Counted from the stretch's first letter, positions 1-7,553 are shown. The stretch is DNA of 64,000 nt from Coprovicinus avistercoris (GCA_018714895.1 DVMQ01000016.1:14274-78273); one strand, 5' to 3'. Notes: generated by a model not told the origin, from the letters alone. Numbers and translations are program-made.

Positions 1-216
1 ATCTCCAGGTCGCGGCTCAATGCGCCTTGTCCATTTTGTATAGTCTACTTCTGAAAGATGCGCATACTGGCTGCTATCAATATGGCCTTCTTCTGTAATT
101 GCGTTTATCCCCAAGTAAATTGGTCCCTCCGCGGTTTTCTTTGGTGTCGCATGCGGCCCATCAAACACATCACAAATCGATCCAATTGTCGTTGTGCGGT
201 CAGTATGAAATCTCAT
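1..216 (-). CDS. hsdS: Type I restriction specificity subunit HsdS, N-terminal part, cut by window edge
   Basis: The first 72 codons of an HsdS-type protein run off the left edge on the minus strand. HsdS gives type I restriction-modification complexes their DNA target through two target recognition domains (TRDs). The visible residues have the look of a first TRD: a VFDGPHATPKKT block near residues 18-29, an LGINAI block near 35-40, and an HLSEVDYTKWTRRIEPRPGD stretch at 53-72. The ATG at 214-216 overlaps the stop codon (213-215) of the upstream recombinase in an ATGA arrangement. AGAAGG lies about 8 nt upstream of it. Translational coupling to the recombinase is therefore likely. Because the gene is truncated here, it cannot be told whether this is the full expressed hsdS or another silent half-gene. 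Confidence 0.8.
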   Translation of the reverse strand, partial: MRFHTDRTTTIGSICDVFDGPHATPKKTAEGPIYLGINAITEEGHIDSSQYAHLSEVDYTKWTRRIEPRPGD

Positions 217-1199
217 CCAATGTACCTTCTATGCGAAGCCTTCACATTCCCCTGTCTGACCATAGCATACTGCATCGTTGTATCGATTCTGCGGTGTCCG
301 AGCAAACACTGGACCTGCTCCACTGGCATGCCCTTGTCTATGGCTTGAGTTGCAAGCGTCCGTCTGAACTTGTGGGGATGGACTCTATTGATGCCGATGT
401 TTTTTCCAATCTTTCGAAGACGCGCCTCGATCCCGCCTATCTGAATTCGTTTAATTGGTTTGGTTAGCGTAACAAAAAGGGCGTTCTCGGTATCAGTGCG
501 CTTGGCGATGTATTGACTCAAATGGAGCTTCGTCCTTGCATCGAAGTAAACGATGCGTTCTTTCTCACCCTTTCCGAACACAATGCATTCACGTTCCGCA
601 AAATTTATATCCTCGCGGTTTAGGCCGACGAGCTCACCGATACGCATACCTGTTGAAGCGAGCAGGTCGATTATTGCTAGATCGCGCAGCTCCGAGCATG
701 AATCTCGCATCCTTTCAAGCTCTTCATCCGTATATACATCCTTGATTCGAGATGCTGTTTTCACTTTATGAATCCTTCTAACCGGGTTCTTGATGATAAG
801 GTCCTCATCTTCAAGCCATGAGAAGAAGCTTGAAAGGATGCGCCGAATGTTGTCCATGGTCACTTTGCTGGCGCCTCTCGCTTCTTGGTATTGCGCCAAG
901 TAGGAACGGATATCCTCTGTTTGTACCGTTCTTATATCCTTGCCGATAGCAGTGTGTAGGGATGTGATTGTTTGACGGTAGTAGCAAGTTGTTTTCTTAG
1001 AGCACCCCTCCACCTCCTTTGCCCGAAGGAATGAAGCGATGAGTGTCTGTGATTGGTCTTCACGATTTGCTGCAACCATGGGCGTCAAAGAGTACCCCGC
1101 GAGCGCCCCTCTCAGAACTAGCTCTAGCTGCTTAAGCTGGACGTCGTCGATGCTTTGACACATTCCCTGCAGCACCGTTGCAATAAGATCGTCATGCAT
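213..1199 (-). CDS. Tyrosine recombinase (XerC/D-like integrase)
   Basis: A 328-residue site-specific recombinase. An N-terminal SAM-like core-binding domain (about residues 50-130) precedes the catalytic domain. Counting from the chosen start, the catalytic residues are R186 in STGMRIGEL, H276 and R279 in HPHKFRR, H302 in LLGHRR, and the nucleophile Y311 in TTMQYAMV. The ATG at 1199 was chosen because AAGGAGG lies about 5 nt upstream; an in-frame start 36 nt further up has no such signal. It lies between an HsdS N-terminal reading frame, which it overlaps by 4 nt, and an oppositely oriented HsdS C-terminal cassette. This arrangement is known from phase-variable type I restriction loci, where the recombinase inverts specificity gene segments. 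It could instead be a stand-alone element integrase, but no attachment sites or cargo support that. Confidence 0.88.
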   Translation of the reverse strand: MHDDLIATVLQGMCQSIDDVQLKQLELVLRGALAGYSLTPMVAANREDQSQTLIASFLRAKEVEGCSKKTTCYYRQTITSLHTAIGKDIRTVQTEDIRSYLAQYQEARGASKVTMDNIRRILSSFFSWLEDEDLIIKNPVRRIHKVKTASRIKDVYTDEELERMRDSCSELRDLAIIDLLASTGMRIGELVGLNREDINFAERECIVFGKGEKERIVYFDARTKLHLSQYIAKRTDTENALFVTLTKPIKRIQIGGIEARLRKIGKNIGINRVHPHKFRRTLATQAIDKGMPVEQVQCLLGHRRIDTTMQYAMVRQGNVKASHRRYIG

Positions 1200-1216
1200 G
1201 CCGTCCTCCTTATGAG

Positions 1217-1876
1217 TTGTTCCAGAGAACGACAAGCAACGGCTGTCCTATGGTCGAATCCCGCCGTTGGTGGGTTTGGACAATTCTACTAAACGATAAT
1301 TTGCTGGAAATGGCACATGCGGTTTACATGCATCTGTTCTTTAGACGTACACCAAATGCAAAGCTCGGAGAGATACTCATCGAGCACCCAAAATCAACCG
1401 TTCAGGTGGGCGATGCGAAGGGTGTGAAAGGCCGTTTTCCGTTCTTTACCAGCGGGGATAGCATATTACGCTGGAATGAACCTATGGTGTGTGGTCGCTT
1501 TTGCTTGCTAAACACCGGCGGCAACGCTGATGTGAAGTTCTACGCAGGCGAGGCAGCATATTCAACTGATACATGGTGCATTAGCGCAAAAGAGAATATG
1601 ACTGATTACCTCTACATGCTGTTACACACCATTCAGAGGGAACTCGATCAGAAGTTCTTCACTGGTACGGGATTGAAGCATCTGCAGAAACCTCTTCTAA
1701 AGGAAAGACCCATTTACAAGCCCAACCTGAGTGAAATCGAAGAATTCAACGAGTTAGCTGTGCCTACCCTGACACAGATCTCGGAAAACCTGCAAGAGAA
1801 CAACGTCCTCACGGGCTTGAGAGACTGGCTTCTCCCAATGCTGATGAACGGTCAGGCGACAATCAGGCCATTATAG
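1217..1876 (+). CDS. HsdS C-terminal cassette (central conserved helix plus second TRD), probably silent
   Basis: This frame encodes the C-terminal half of a type I specificity subunit. From residue 25 it reads LNDNLLEMAHAVY, typical of the central conserved helix. A TRD follows with GRFPFFTSG and later FFTGTGLKHLQKPLLK. It ends with the distal conserved helix including LTGLRDWLLPMLMNGQ. The N-terminal TRD is missing, and the residues before 25 do not look like HsdS. No convincing ribosome-binding site precedes the ATG at 1217, and the recombinase reads away on the other strand. I infer a silent donor cassette that is expressed only after inversion into an intact hsdS. The 14-bp inverted repeats at 1289-1302 and 1879-1892 bracket the HsdS-like part. 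Confidence 0.75.
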   Translation: MFQRTTSNGCPMVESRRWWVWTILLNDNLLEMAHAVYMHLFFRRTPNAKLGEILIEHPKSTVQVGDAKGVKGRFPFFTSGDSILRWNEPMVCGRFCLLNTGGNADVKFYAGEAAYSTDTWCISAKENMTDYLYMLLHTIQRELDQKFFTGTGLKHLQKPLLKERPIYKPNLSEIEEFNELAVPTLTQISENLQENNVLTGLRDWLLPMLMNGQATIRPL

Positions 1877-1892
1877 GTAAATTATCGTTTAG
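1289..1892. repeat. Perfect 14-bp inverted repeat bracketing the HsdS cassette
   Basis: CTAAACGATAATTT at 1289-1302 recurs as its exact reverse complement AAATTATCGTTTAG at 1879-1892. The left copy encodes the Leu-Asn-Asp-Asn-Leu start of the HsdS central helix. The right copy lies 3 nt after the cassette stop codon (1874-1876). A 14-bp perfect match at this spacing is very unlikely by chance. The placement fits recombination sites for the adjacent tyrosine recombinase. Confidence 0.75.
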
Positions 1893-1923
1893 CTGCCTCA
1901 GGCTCGTTTATAACGCATCTATA

Positions 1924-1958
1924 GCCTGTGTCCGACACAACTGGGTGCAGGCTTTTTT
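1924..1958 (+). terminator. Weak terminator-like stem with T-run
   Basis: GCCTG (1924-1928) pairs with CAGGC (1948-1952) and is followed by six T (1953-1958). The stem is short with a large loop, so termination would be modest. It would end transcripts from the HsdS cassette. Confidence 0.35.
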
Positions 1959-1985
1959 GCCTGTCGCGAGACAGGAGGCTTACTT

Positions 1986-2351
1986 ATGGACGGCAACAAA
2001 GATAGCGCAGTGCAGGAGGGGTAACCGCAGAAAGGAGCGCAGGGCGAGTCGCAGCTGATGGCACCGACACAGGTGACAAGCACGAGCGGCGAGGCTACCG
2101 GTGTTGGCGCCAACTAAGCCTAGCAGGCGCGCGGAGTACGAGGCTGCACTGGCAGAACGCGACGAGCGCATCGGAGCGCTTGAGGGCGAGATCGTAAGGC
2201 GGTAAAGACCTCCGAGAACGCCAATGCACTGTATAAGGAAATGGATGAGATGCACCGCCAGGGCAACGAAAAGCACATCGGGTTCGAGCTTCAGATGACG
2301 GGATGCCGCAGCGCGAAGACGGAACGCCCAAGCAAAGTTTTTCTCTCTTGA
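1986..2351 (+). pseudogene. Decayed small coiled-coil gene of mobile-element type
   Basis: A reading frame begins at ATG 1986 after AGGAGG (1973-1978) and stops after 12 codons. The same frame continues as a Thr/Ser/Gly-rich piece with another stop. A shifted frame then gives EYEAALAERDERIGALEGE, and a final piece back in the first frame gives KEMDEM, FELQMTGCRS and a stop at 2349-2351. Together these resemble small charged coiled-coil proteins, with an ending like FxLQxxGxRxxKA, that I recall from phage and plasmid modules of Coriobacteriia. That likeness is from memory and unverified. Internal stops and two compensating shifts mark it as broken. A GCGA-loop hairpin (1960-1975) abuts and partly covers the ribosome-binding site. 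Confidence 0.5.
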
Positions 2352-2389
2352 GGCAGAATCATAATAATTATTATTTCTATCCAATATTA

Positions 2390-2403
2390 CGAACATGTGT
2401 TCT
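2390..2403. promoter_or_regulatory. LexA-like (SOS) box upstream of the DUF3800 gene
   Basis: CGAACATGTGTTCT fits the Gram-positive/actinobacterial LexA pattern CGAACN4GTTCG with one mismatch at the last base. The core arms GAACA/TGTTC are perfectly symmetrical. A TATAAT hexamer follows at 2412-2417, so a bound repressor would cover the -35 region. The near-identical box upstream of the polymerase gene at 10.25 kb supports a shared regulator. Confidence 0.65.
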
Positions 2404-2411
2404 GTTCATGA

Positions 2412-2417
2412 TATAAT
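2412..2417 (+). promoter_or_regulatory. -10 hexamer of the DUF3800 promoter
   Basis: A perfect TATAAT. The -35 position (2389-2394) does not match TTGACA and is overlapped by the LexA-like box. Expected transcription start is near 2424, giving a leader of about 105 nt. Confidence 0.55.
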
Positions 2418-2423
2418 TGATTT

Positions 2424-2528
2424 ATCGCTTCGGCTCGTGGTATAAAAAGATTGGTCGTCTCATAAGAGAGGGCTATCAAGGGCCGGGGGGTTCCCCCCGG
2501 CATTTTTGTTATCTAGGGGTGGTACTCC
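2424..2528 (+). ncRNA. Structured 5' leader of the DUF3800 gene
   Basis: The predicted leader contains a small hairpin, TCTC (2458-2461) with GAGA (2466-2469) around an ATAA loop. It is followed by a very strong GC hairpin, GCCGGGGGG (2482-2490) with CCCCCCGGC (2493-2501), then ATTTTTGTT. The coding start follows 27 nt later. The GC hairpin plus T-run is terminator-like, so it could attenuate the gene. Comparative RNA surveys have described several DUF3800-associated RNA motifs upstream of genes of this family. Whether this leader belongs to one of those classes cannot be decided by eye. Confidence 0.5.
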
Positions 2529-3203
2529 ATGAAGGAGCTCTCCGTTTTTGTTGATGAATCTGGTGATATCGGCGGAGAGTCGAGGTATTACCTTCTTGCC
2601 TTGGTTTTTCACGATCAGTGTAATGAGCTCACTCCTACGATCAGCCTGTATGAACAATCCTTGGGTAACAGAGACCTCCCTGATATTCCCTTCCATTTCA
2701 GTCCGCTCCTTAGAGCGAACGAAAGATACCAAGGACTCGATGTTCGTTGTCGCTCCAGTCTCCTTATGGCTTTCAATACGTTTGCGGAACACACGCCTTT
2801 TAGTTATCACGTCTTTGCATACCGGAAGGACAGATACAGTTCTTTTGAAGCAATTGGATGCGCTATGAGGCGGGATCTGATTGAGTTTCTGTTCAACCAT
2901 ATTGAGGACTTTGTCGAATTCAATCATGTCAAAATCTATTACGACAACGGTCAACCCCTCATTACCAAAACACTGCATAGAGCATTTGAATATGCGCTCT
3001 CAAAGAATGCGATCATGTATCGGGACGCCCGTCCAAGTGAATATCGGATGTTCCAAATGGCAGATTTTGTTTGCGGCATCGAACTAGCTGCTTTGAAGTA
3101 TAAAACCCATGAAGAGACTCCTACTGATCGCCGCTTTTTTGGTCAATGGCGTGACTTCAAAAAGAACTACCTGAGAAAGCTCAGACGCAAATTGCTGTGC
3201 TAA
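2529..3203 (+). CDS. DUF3800 domain protein
   Basis: A 224-residue protein with the hallmarks of DUF3800: FVDESGD at residues 7-13, an acidic KIYYDNGQ block (D139), and a C-terminal QMADFVCG motif (D179). The family is predicted to have an RNase H-like fold, with these acidic residues positioned as metal ligands. The biological role is not established; members occur in mobile elements and defence-associated regions. AGGGGTGG lies about 8 nt before the ATG. The gene stands alone, with the structured leader and LexA-like box upstream and accessory restriction genes further left. The lysine- and arginine-rich C-terminus suggests nucleic-acid contact. Function beyond the family call is inference. 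Confidence 0.82.
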   Translation: MKELSVFVDESGDIGGESRYYLLALVFHDQCNELTPTISLYEQSLGNRDLPDIPFHFSPLLRANERYQGLDVRCRSSLLMAFNTFAEHTPFSYHVFAYRKDRYSSFEAIGCAMRRDLIEFLFNHIEDFVEFNHVKIYYDNGQPLITKTLHRAFEYALSKNAIMYRDARPSEYRMFQMADFVCGIELAALKYKTHEETPTDRRFFGQWRDFKKNYLRKLRRKLLC

Positions 3204-3301
3204 GACATGCAATAACCAAAACGCAAATCACCAAACAAAAAGGGGTAAATTACTGGTCAAAGAGGGTGTAAACCACTCAGCCAACATATCGGAGGCGCGC
3301 T

Positions 3302-4774
3302 ATGTCTATCATTGCTGCATATGTTGTTCCTCATCCCCCACTCATTGTGCCTGCCATCGGCGGCAGTCGTGAGCAAGAAATATCGCACACCATAGCTGCC
3401 TACCAAGAGGTTGCGCGTCGCATTGCAAAAGCCACGCCTGACACGCTTGTTATCTCAAGTCCCCACACAGAGATGTATCTGGACTACCTCCACATTGCTG
3501 GTGGCACCCGTGCGCAAGGAACATTTGCACAGTTCGGTGCCTCCTGCGAAGGAAGCTCCGTAACATACGACCACGAATTCGTGCGCGAACTTTGCCAGCT
3601 TGCCCAAACCGCACAACTTCCCGCTGGCACAGCAGGTGAGCGCGATCCCTCCCTCGATTGGGGCGTACTCGTACCCTTACACTTCATCCAAGCGGCCTGG
3701 GAAGAAGTTCATCCCGGCACTGTTACCCACTTCCATGGATTGCCACAGCTTCCATGCAAAGTTGTTCGCATGGGTCTATCTGGTCTTTCTCCAGAAGATC
3801 ACTACCGCATGGGCATGCTTGTGCAACAAGTTGCCCAGAAGCTCGGACGGCGCGTTGTCTATGTTGCCTCGGGCGATCTTTCCCACAAACTTGCAGCGGA
3901 CGGCCCTTATGGCTTTGCACCCGAAGGTCCTCTGTTCGACGATCTTGCATGCGATGTATTCCGCACAGGAGACTTTCTCAAGCTTCTTACCGCAGACCCC
4001 AGCATGTGTGAGCGTGCGGCAGAATGCGGGTTGCGCTCTTTCCAGATAATGGCCGGCGCTTTGGATCGCACACCCATTGCCGCTGAATTGCTCTCGCATG
4101 AAGGGCCTTTCGGAGTGGGCTACGGCGTCGCTGCTTTTACACCCACTGGCCCTACCGGCAGCGATATATCACGCGCTTTTGAAGATCAGTATCTTGCATG
4201 GCATACAAAAGAGATGCAGCACCTTCGCCATAGCGAAAGCCCTCTCGTGCAACTCGCCCGCTTTACACTCGAACGATATGTACGAGAAGGAAAACGCACA
4301 AATCCTCAGCGCGATCTACCCGAAGATCTTCTCAACAACCTTCCGGATGAGCTCTTTCATACGCGTGCTGGAGCATTTGTCTCTCTTAAAAAGAACGGTC
4401 AACTCCGCGGCTGTATTGGGACCATTTTGCCCACGCGCAGCAACCTCGCAGAAGAAATATGCGCCAACGCGATATCTGCTGGCACCCACGACCCGCGTTT
4501 CTCGGCGGTAGAAACATCTGAGCTCGATGAGCTTGTCTACGATGTGGATGTGCTTTCCACCCCCGAACGCATATCTTCGCCCGATGAACTTGATCCTGCT
4601 CGCTATGGCGTTATCGTGAGCACACCGGACGGCCGACGCGGACTGCTCCTCCCCGATCTCGACGGTGTAAACACGGTGGATGAGCAATTGTCCATTGCTG
4701 CACGAAAAGGCGGCATCGATCTTGCAGATAGCAATATTCAACTCGAACGTTTTACCGTTACGAGGTATGTATGA
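3302..4774 (+). CDS. MEMO/LigB-like plus AMMECR1 fusion of the AmmeMemoRadiSam system
   Basis: A 490-residue fusion. Residues about 1-275 resemble the class III extradiol dioxygenase/MEMO fold, starting with AYVVPHPPLIVPAIGG and containing SSPHTEMY and ASGDLSHKL with conserved His and Asp residues. Residues about 310-490 form an AMMECR1 domain with the diagnostic LRGCIGT motif and a THDPRF block. In many bacteria these are separate proteins found with a radical SAM enzyme; here they are one chain. The next gene is that radical SAM partner, overlapping by 4 nt (4771-4774), so the pair is co-translated. The reaction carried out by this three-part system is not known. GGAGG precedes the ATG. No signal peptide is seen, so the protein is cytoplasmic. 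Confidence 0.88.
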   Translation: MSIIAAYVVPHPPLIVPAIGGSREQEISHTIAAYQEVARRIAKATPDTLVISSPHTEMYLDYLHIAGGTRAQGTFAQFGASCEGSSVTYDHEFVRELCQLAQTAQLPAGTAGERDPSLDWGVLVPLHFIQAAWEEVHPGTVTHFHGLPQLPCKVVRMGLSGLSPEDHYRMGMLVQQVAQKLGRRVVYVASGDLSHKLAADGPYGFAPEGPLFDDLACDVFRTGDFLKLLTADPSMCERAAECGLRSFQIMAGALDRTPIAAELLSHEGPFGVGYGVAAFTPTGPTGSDISRAFEDQYLAWHTKEMQHLRHSESPLVQLARFTLERYVREGKRTNPQRDLPEDLLNNLPDELFHTRAGAFVSLKKNGQLRGCIGTILPTRSNLAEEICANAISAGTHDPRFSAVETSELDELVYDVDVLSTPERISSPDELDPARYGVIVSTPDGRRGLLLPDLDGVNTVDEQLSIAARKGGIDLADSNIQLERFTVTRYV

Positions 4775-5673
4775 GCATGACAAAGCCAAACACCCCCAAC
4801 AGGAAGGCAGTCTGTCTGGTTTGTCCCCATCACTGCAAGCTAGCGCTTGGTGAGACAGGCCGTTGCCATGCACGGGAGAACCGCGGCGGCAAAGTTGTGG
4901 CCACGAATTACGGACGAATAACGTCGCTTGCACTCGATCCTATCGAGAAGAAGCCACTGGCTCGTTTTATGCCAGGGTCGCTGGTGCTTTCTGTAGGTTC
5001 ATACGGCTGCAATTTATCGTGCCCGTTTTGCCAGAACTTTGAAATTTCCCAGGCTCGTAGCCAAGGAGTTGCATGGCGTGATATCTCGCCAGACGACCTT
5101 GTTGCTCTGGCCTGTCAGCTCCGTGATAAGAACCCGCAGGTCGTAGGCATTGCCTATACCTATAACGAACCACTCGTAGGCTGGGAATATGTACGCGATT
5201 GTGCTGCGCTCGCACACAACAAAGGCCTTGTAAACGTGCTTGTCTCAAATGGTTTGGCAGAGCCAGCAATCATTAATGAGCTCTCTTCTTACATTGATGC
5301 GGCAAATATAGACCTCAAGGGGTTTCAGCCTGAGTTTTATCGCATGTGTGGTGGTGGTTCCGAGGCACTTGCCTGCGTCAAGAATACTATCCAGCAACTC
5401 GCCGCAGAAACACAATGCCACCTTGAGGCGACAACGCTCGTCATACCCGAAGAGAACGATTCAGACGACGAAATAAAACGCATGGCCCAGTGGCTTTCTC
5501 AGCTCGATTGCGGCAATGGGAATCGCGGCGAAACAGAGCTTGTTTATCACATCACCCGATTTTTCCCACAGTGGCGCATGACGGATCGGTCACCTACACC
5601 GGTTGCCACGGTCTATCATCTGGCAGATGTTGCACGACAATATCTTGAGCATGTGTATACGGGTAACTGCTAG
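4771..5673 (+). CDS. AmmeMemoRadiSam system radical SAM enzyme
   Basis: A 300-residue radical SAM protein related to pyruvate-formate-lyase activating enzymes. The 4Fe-4S cluster motif CNLSCPFC supplies C80, C84 and C87. An additional N-terminal cysteine set (C15, C18, C22, C32) in CLVCPHHC and GRCHAREN could bind zinc or a second cluster. A YTYNEPL motif lies in the middle of the barrel. The start ATG overlaps the stop of the MEMO/AMMECR1 gene, so the two products probably act together on an unidentified substrate. No glycyl-radical enzyme is nearby, which argues against a simple activase role. Confidence 0.88.
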   Translation: MSMTKPNTPNRKAVCLVCPHHCKLALGETGRCHARENRGGKVVATNYGRITSLALDPIEKKPLARFMPGSLVLSVGSYGCNLSCPFCQNFEISQARSQGVAWRDISPDDLVALACQLRDKNPQVVGIAYTYNEPLVGWEYVRDCAALAHNKGLVNVLVSNGLAEPAIINELSSYIDAANIDLKGFQPEFYRMCGGGSEALACVKNTIQQLAAETQCHLEATTLVIPEENDSDDEIKRMAQWLSQLDCGNGNRGETELVYHITRFFPQWRMTDRSPTPVATVYHLADVARQYLEHVYTGNC

Positions 5674-5713
5674 GAACGCATCTTTCAGTTTGCTTACTCT
5701 GAAGCAAAACTAT

Positions 5714-7312
5714 CTATCCACGTTCACCAATTCCGAGATGCTCGCGCATAAACGAGCAGAGCGCTTTCTCAATGCGAAACCATCCAACAACGCCAAGCAA
5801 AACAAAGTAGGGTGCAAACAAAAAGAGATAGCGCGCACGCGCCTCAAAAATCATGAGGAACAGCGCGAGCATAAGAAGTGCTAAACGCATGATCTTTTCC
5901 GTCGAAGATACTCCATTACGAGGCACACACGCACAGCCAATAAGCACCACAAGCCAAAGCATTTGACAAAGCAACTCATATGACAAACCCGAGTTAATTG
6001 AGGCTCCTTTTTCACCAATGCCATACCACGCTATTATTGCGCTGTTGTTGCCCAGCTGGTGACGATAAAACCTGCCCTCATACTCCCAAGCAAAGGTACC
6101 ATCGGAAAAGTTGGTAAGGGTTTTCCGTGTTGCCAACTTGGCAGTGCCAACAGGACCCATTTCCTCTATTCGACGCAACCATTCCTTGATGTTTGCTGCT
6201 GTTCGCTCTTTTGGATCAGTAAATGAGTTGGTGTAGTTCACGTCATCACCGTTGAACCCACCCATAGATTCAGGATTTGCTCCCATCATGAGAAAATGAG
6301 CAACACTTTTAGCCTTAGTTGTATCAGCTCCTATTTGTTGTTCGCGATATGTTGTTATGCTTGAACAGGCCACCCAACCAATAACAAAAGCCATACATCC
6401 ACAAAGAAGTACCTGGAAAAGCCGACTATGCAGCACAGCTTGCGCCTTGTTATGTAACTTTTCTTTTTGAAGCCAAGCATGCGCTGAAGCTACAAATCGC
6501 GGCAATGCAAGGATACAGCAAGCAAGCAACGTAAAGATAGCCGTTGGTTTTATTGCATATCCAAGTGCAGACAACAATCCAACAAGCACTGCAGCGAGTC
6601 TTTTATCTCGAATGCAAGTAATGGAGAACAAAACGAGCGCTGGGCAAAGCATCCCATAGGTGTCTGTATACGGTACAAAAATCCAAGCATTGAGACCCAA
6701 ATAAAGGGATGCCAATACATCAAAAGCCAAGGCGATACGCTCGCCAAACACATGACGAGCGGCAAATGTACATGCGACGATCGAGATAGTTACACACAAA
6801 CACCCGCCAAGGACAAGCGCCATATAAGTGGTAATTCCCAGAGCAGATCCCACAGCAGCCACTACGGAAAAAATAACGTTGATCATCGTGTTATTAGGGT
6901 TATTCGATAAATAATCCTGCAAATATGAAAGAGAATCAGGATTTAGACGATCATGCACTATTGCAACAGAGGCAACATCCCAGCTGGTTTCAAACAAACC
7001 ACCCTTTACAAGAAACATTTGCACACAGAGCAGTAAAACGCCGCCGCCAAGCACAAGCGGAACAAAGAATTTGCCAGTTATTGCAGGGTACTTTCGTGTA
7101 ATCATCAAGGTAACAAGTGGCAAAGCAAGACCCAGGATAAGTACACCAGGTAACAAAAGTGGCTGGGCATCCACCAGATATGTTTTGACATACCCGTAGT
7201 GCACAAAGGGCGCAACAACAACCACTAAAAACAAAATGAAGCGAAGTGCCCAAATGGGGAGCCACTCAAATAAAAAATCAAACACCACACGGCCGCGACA
7301 CTTTGCCATCAT
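5714..7312 (-). CDS. Polytopic membrane protein, GT-C glycosyltransferase-like
   Basis: A 532-residue integral membrane protein with about 11-12 hydrophobic segments. A large extracytoplasmic loop lies near residues 325-430 and a short basic tail is at the C-terminus. After the second or third membrane helix comes an acidic FETSWDVASV stretch. This is where lipid-linked-sugar-dependent GT-C glycosyltransferases keep catalytic acids. A YTDTYGM motif follows later. AAGGAAGG lies 4 nt before the first of two ATGs. It is convergent with the radical SAM gene. A role in decorating wall or surface glycans is inferred from topology only; the sugar and acceptor cannot be named. Confidence 0.6.
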   Translation of the reverse strand: MMAKCRGRVVFDFLFEWLPIWALRFILFLVVVVAPFVHYGYVKTYLVDAQPLLLPGVLILGLALPLVTLMITRKYPAITGKFFVPLVLGGGVLLLCVQMFLVKGGLFETSWDVASVAIVHDRLNPDSLSYLQDYLSNNPNNTMINVIFSVVAAVGSALGITTYMALVLGGCLCVTISIVACTFAARHVFGERIALAFDVLASLYLGLNAWIFVPYTDTYGMLCPALVLFSITCIRDKRLAAVLVGLLSALGYAIKPTAIFTLLACCILALPRFVASAHAWLQKEKLHNKAQAVLHSRLFQVLLCGCMAFVIGWVACSSITTYREQQIGADTTKAKSVAHFLMMGANPESMGGFNGDDVNYTNSFTDPKERTAANIKEWLRRIEEMGPVGTAKLATRKTLTNFSDGTFAWEYEGRFYRHQLGNNSAIIAWYGIGEKGASINSGLSYELLCQMLWLVVLIGCACVPRNGVSSTEKIMRLALLMLALFLMIFEARARYLFLFAPYFVLLGVVGWFRIEKALCSFMREHLGIGERG

Positions 7313-7502
7313 TAAGCCTTCCTTTTTCCAACGCTCGTTTTAATTGAAGCATGTTTTGGTGAAGTTCATTTTCACATGAGTTTATCACCCTCCTTCTCAC
7401 CCATATTCATCCACTGACGGCAAAGTGGACTAGAAAGGGCACGCATTCATCTAGAATCATTTTCCGTAAGACTCTGAACGTACGTCTTTCCGTTGGCAAT
7501 TC

Positions 7503-7527
7503 AGTGGCTCAGCTCGCTCGGGCCACT
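7503..7527. promoter_or_regulatory. Short hairpin in the leader of the hydrolase gene
   Basis: AGTGGC (7503-7508) pairs with GCCACT (7522-7527). It lies about 26 nt before the hydrolase start, in an otherwise featureless 240-bp divergent spacer. No T-run follows. A regulatory role is possible but unsupported. Confidence 0.3.
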
Positions 7528-7553
7528 AACGCAATACAGTTAAGGAGCAACTC

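Noticed and set aside
213..1199. The recombinase as the integrase of a large genomic island
   Set aside because: No flanking direct repeats, tRNA target or cargo genes are visible; the hsdS context explains it better.
2482..2509. The GC hairpin with T-run as a plain terminator of an upstream gene
   Set aside because: No intact gene lies upstream on that strand and a TATAAT is 65 nt before it, so it lies inside the DUF3800 leader. A dual role is not excluded.
7503..7527. A tRNA fragment or terminator in the spacer before the hydrolase gene
   Set aside because: Only a 6-bp stem without a T-run; no cloverleaf and no tRNA arms can be drawn.
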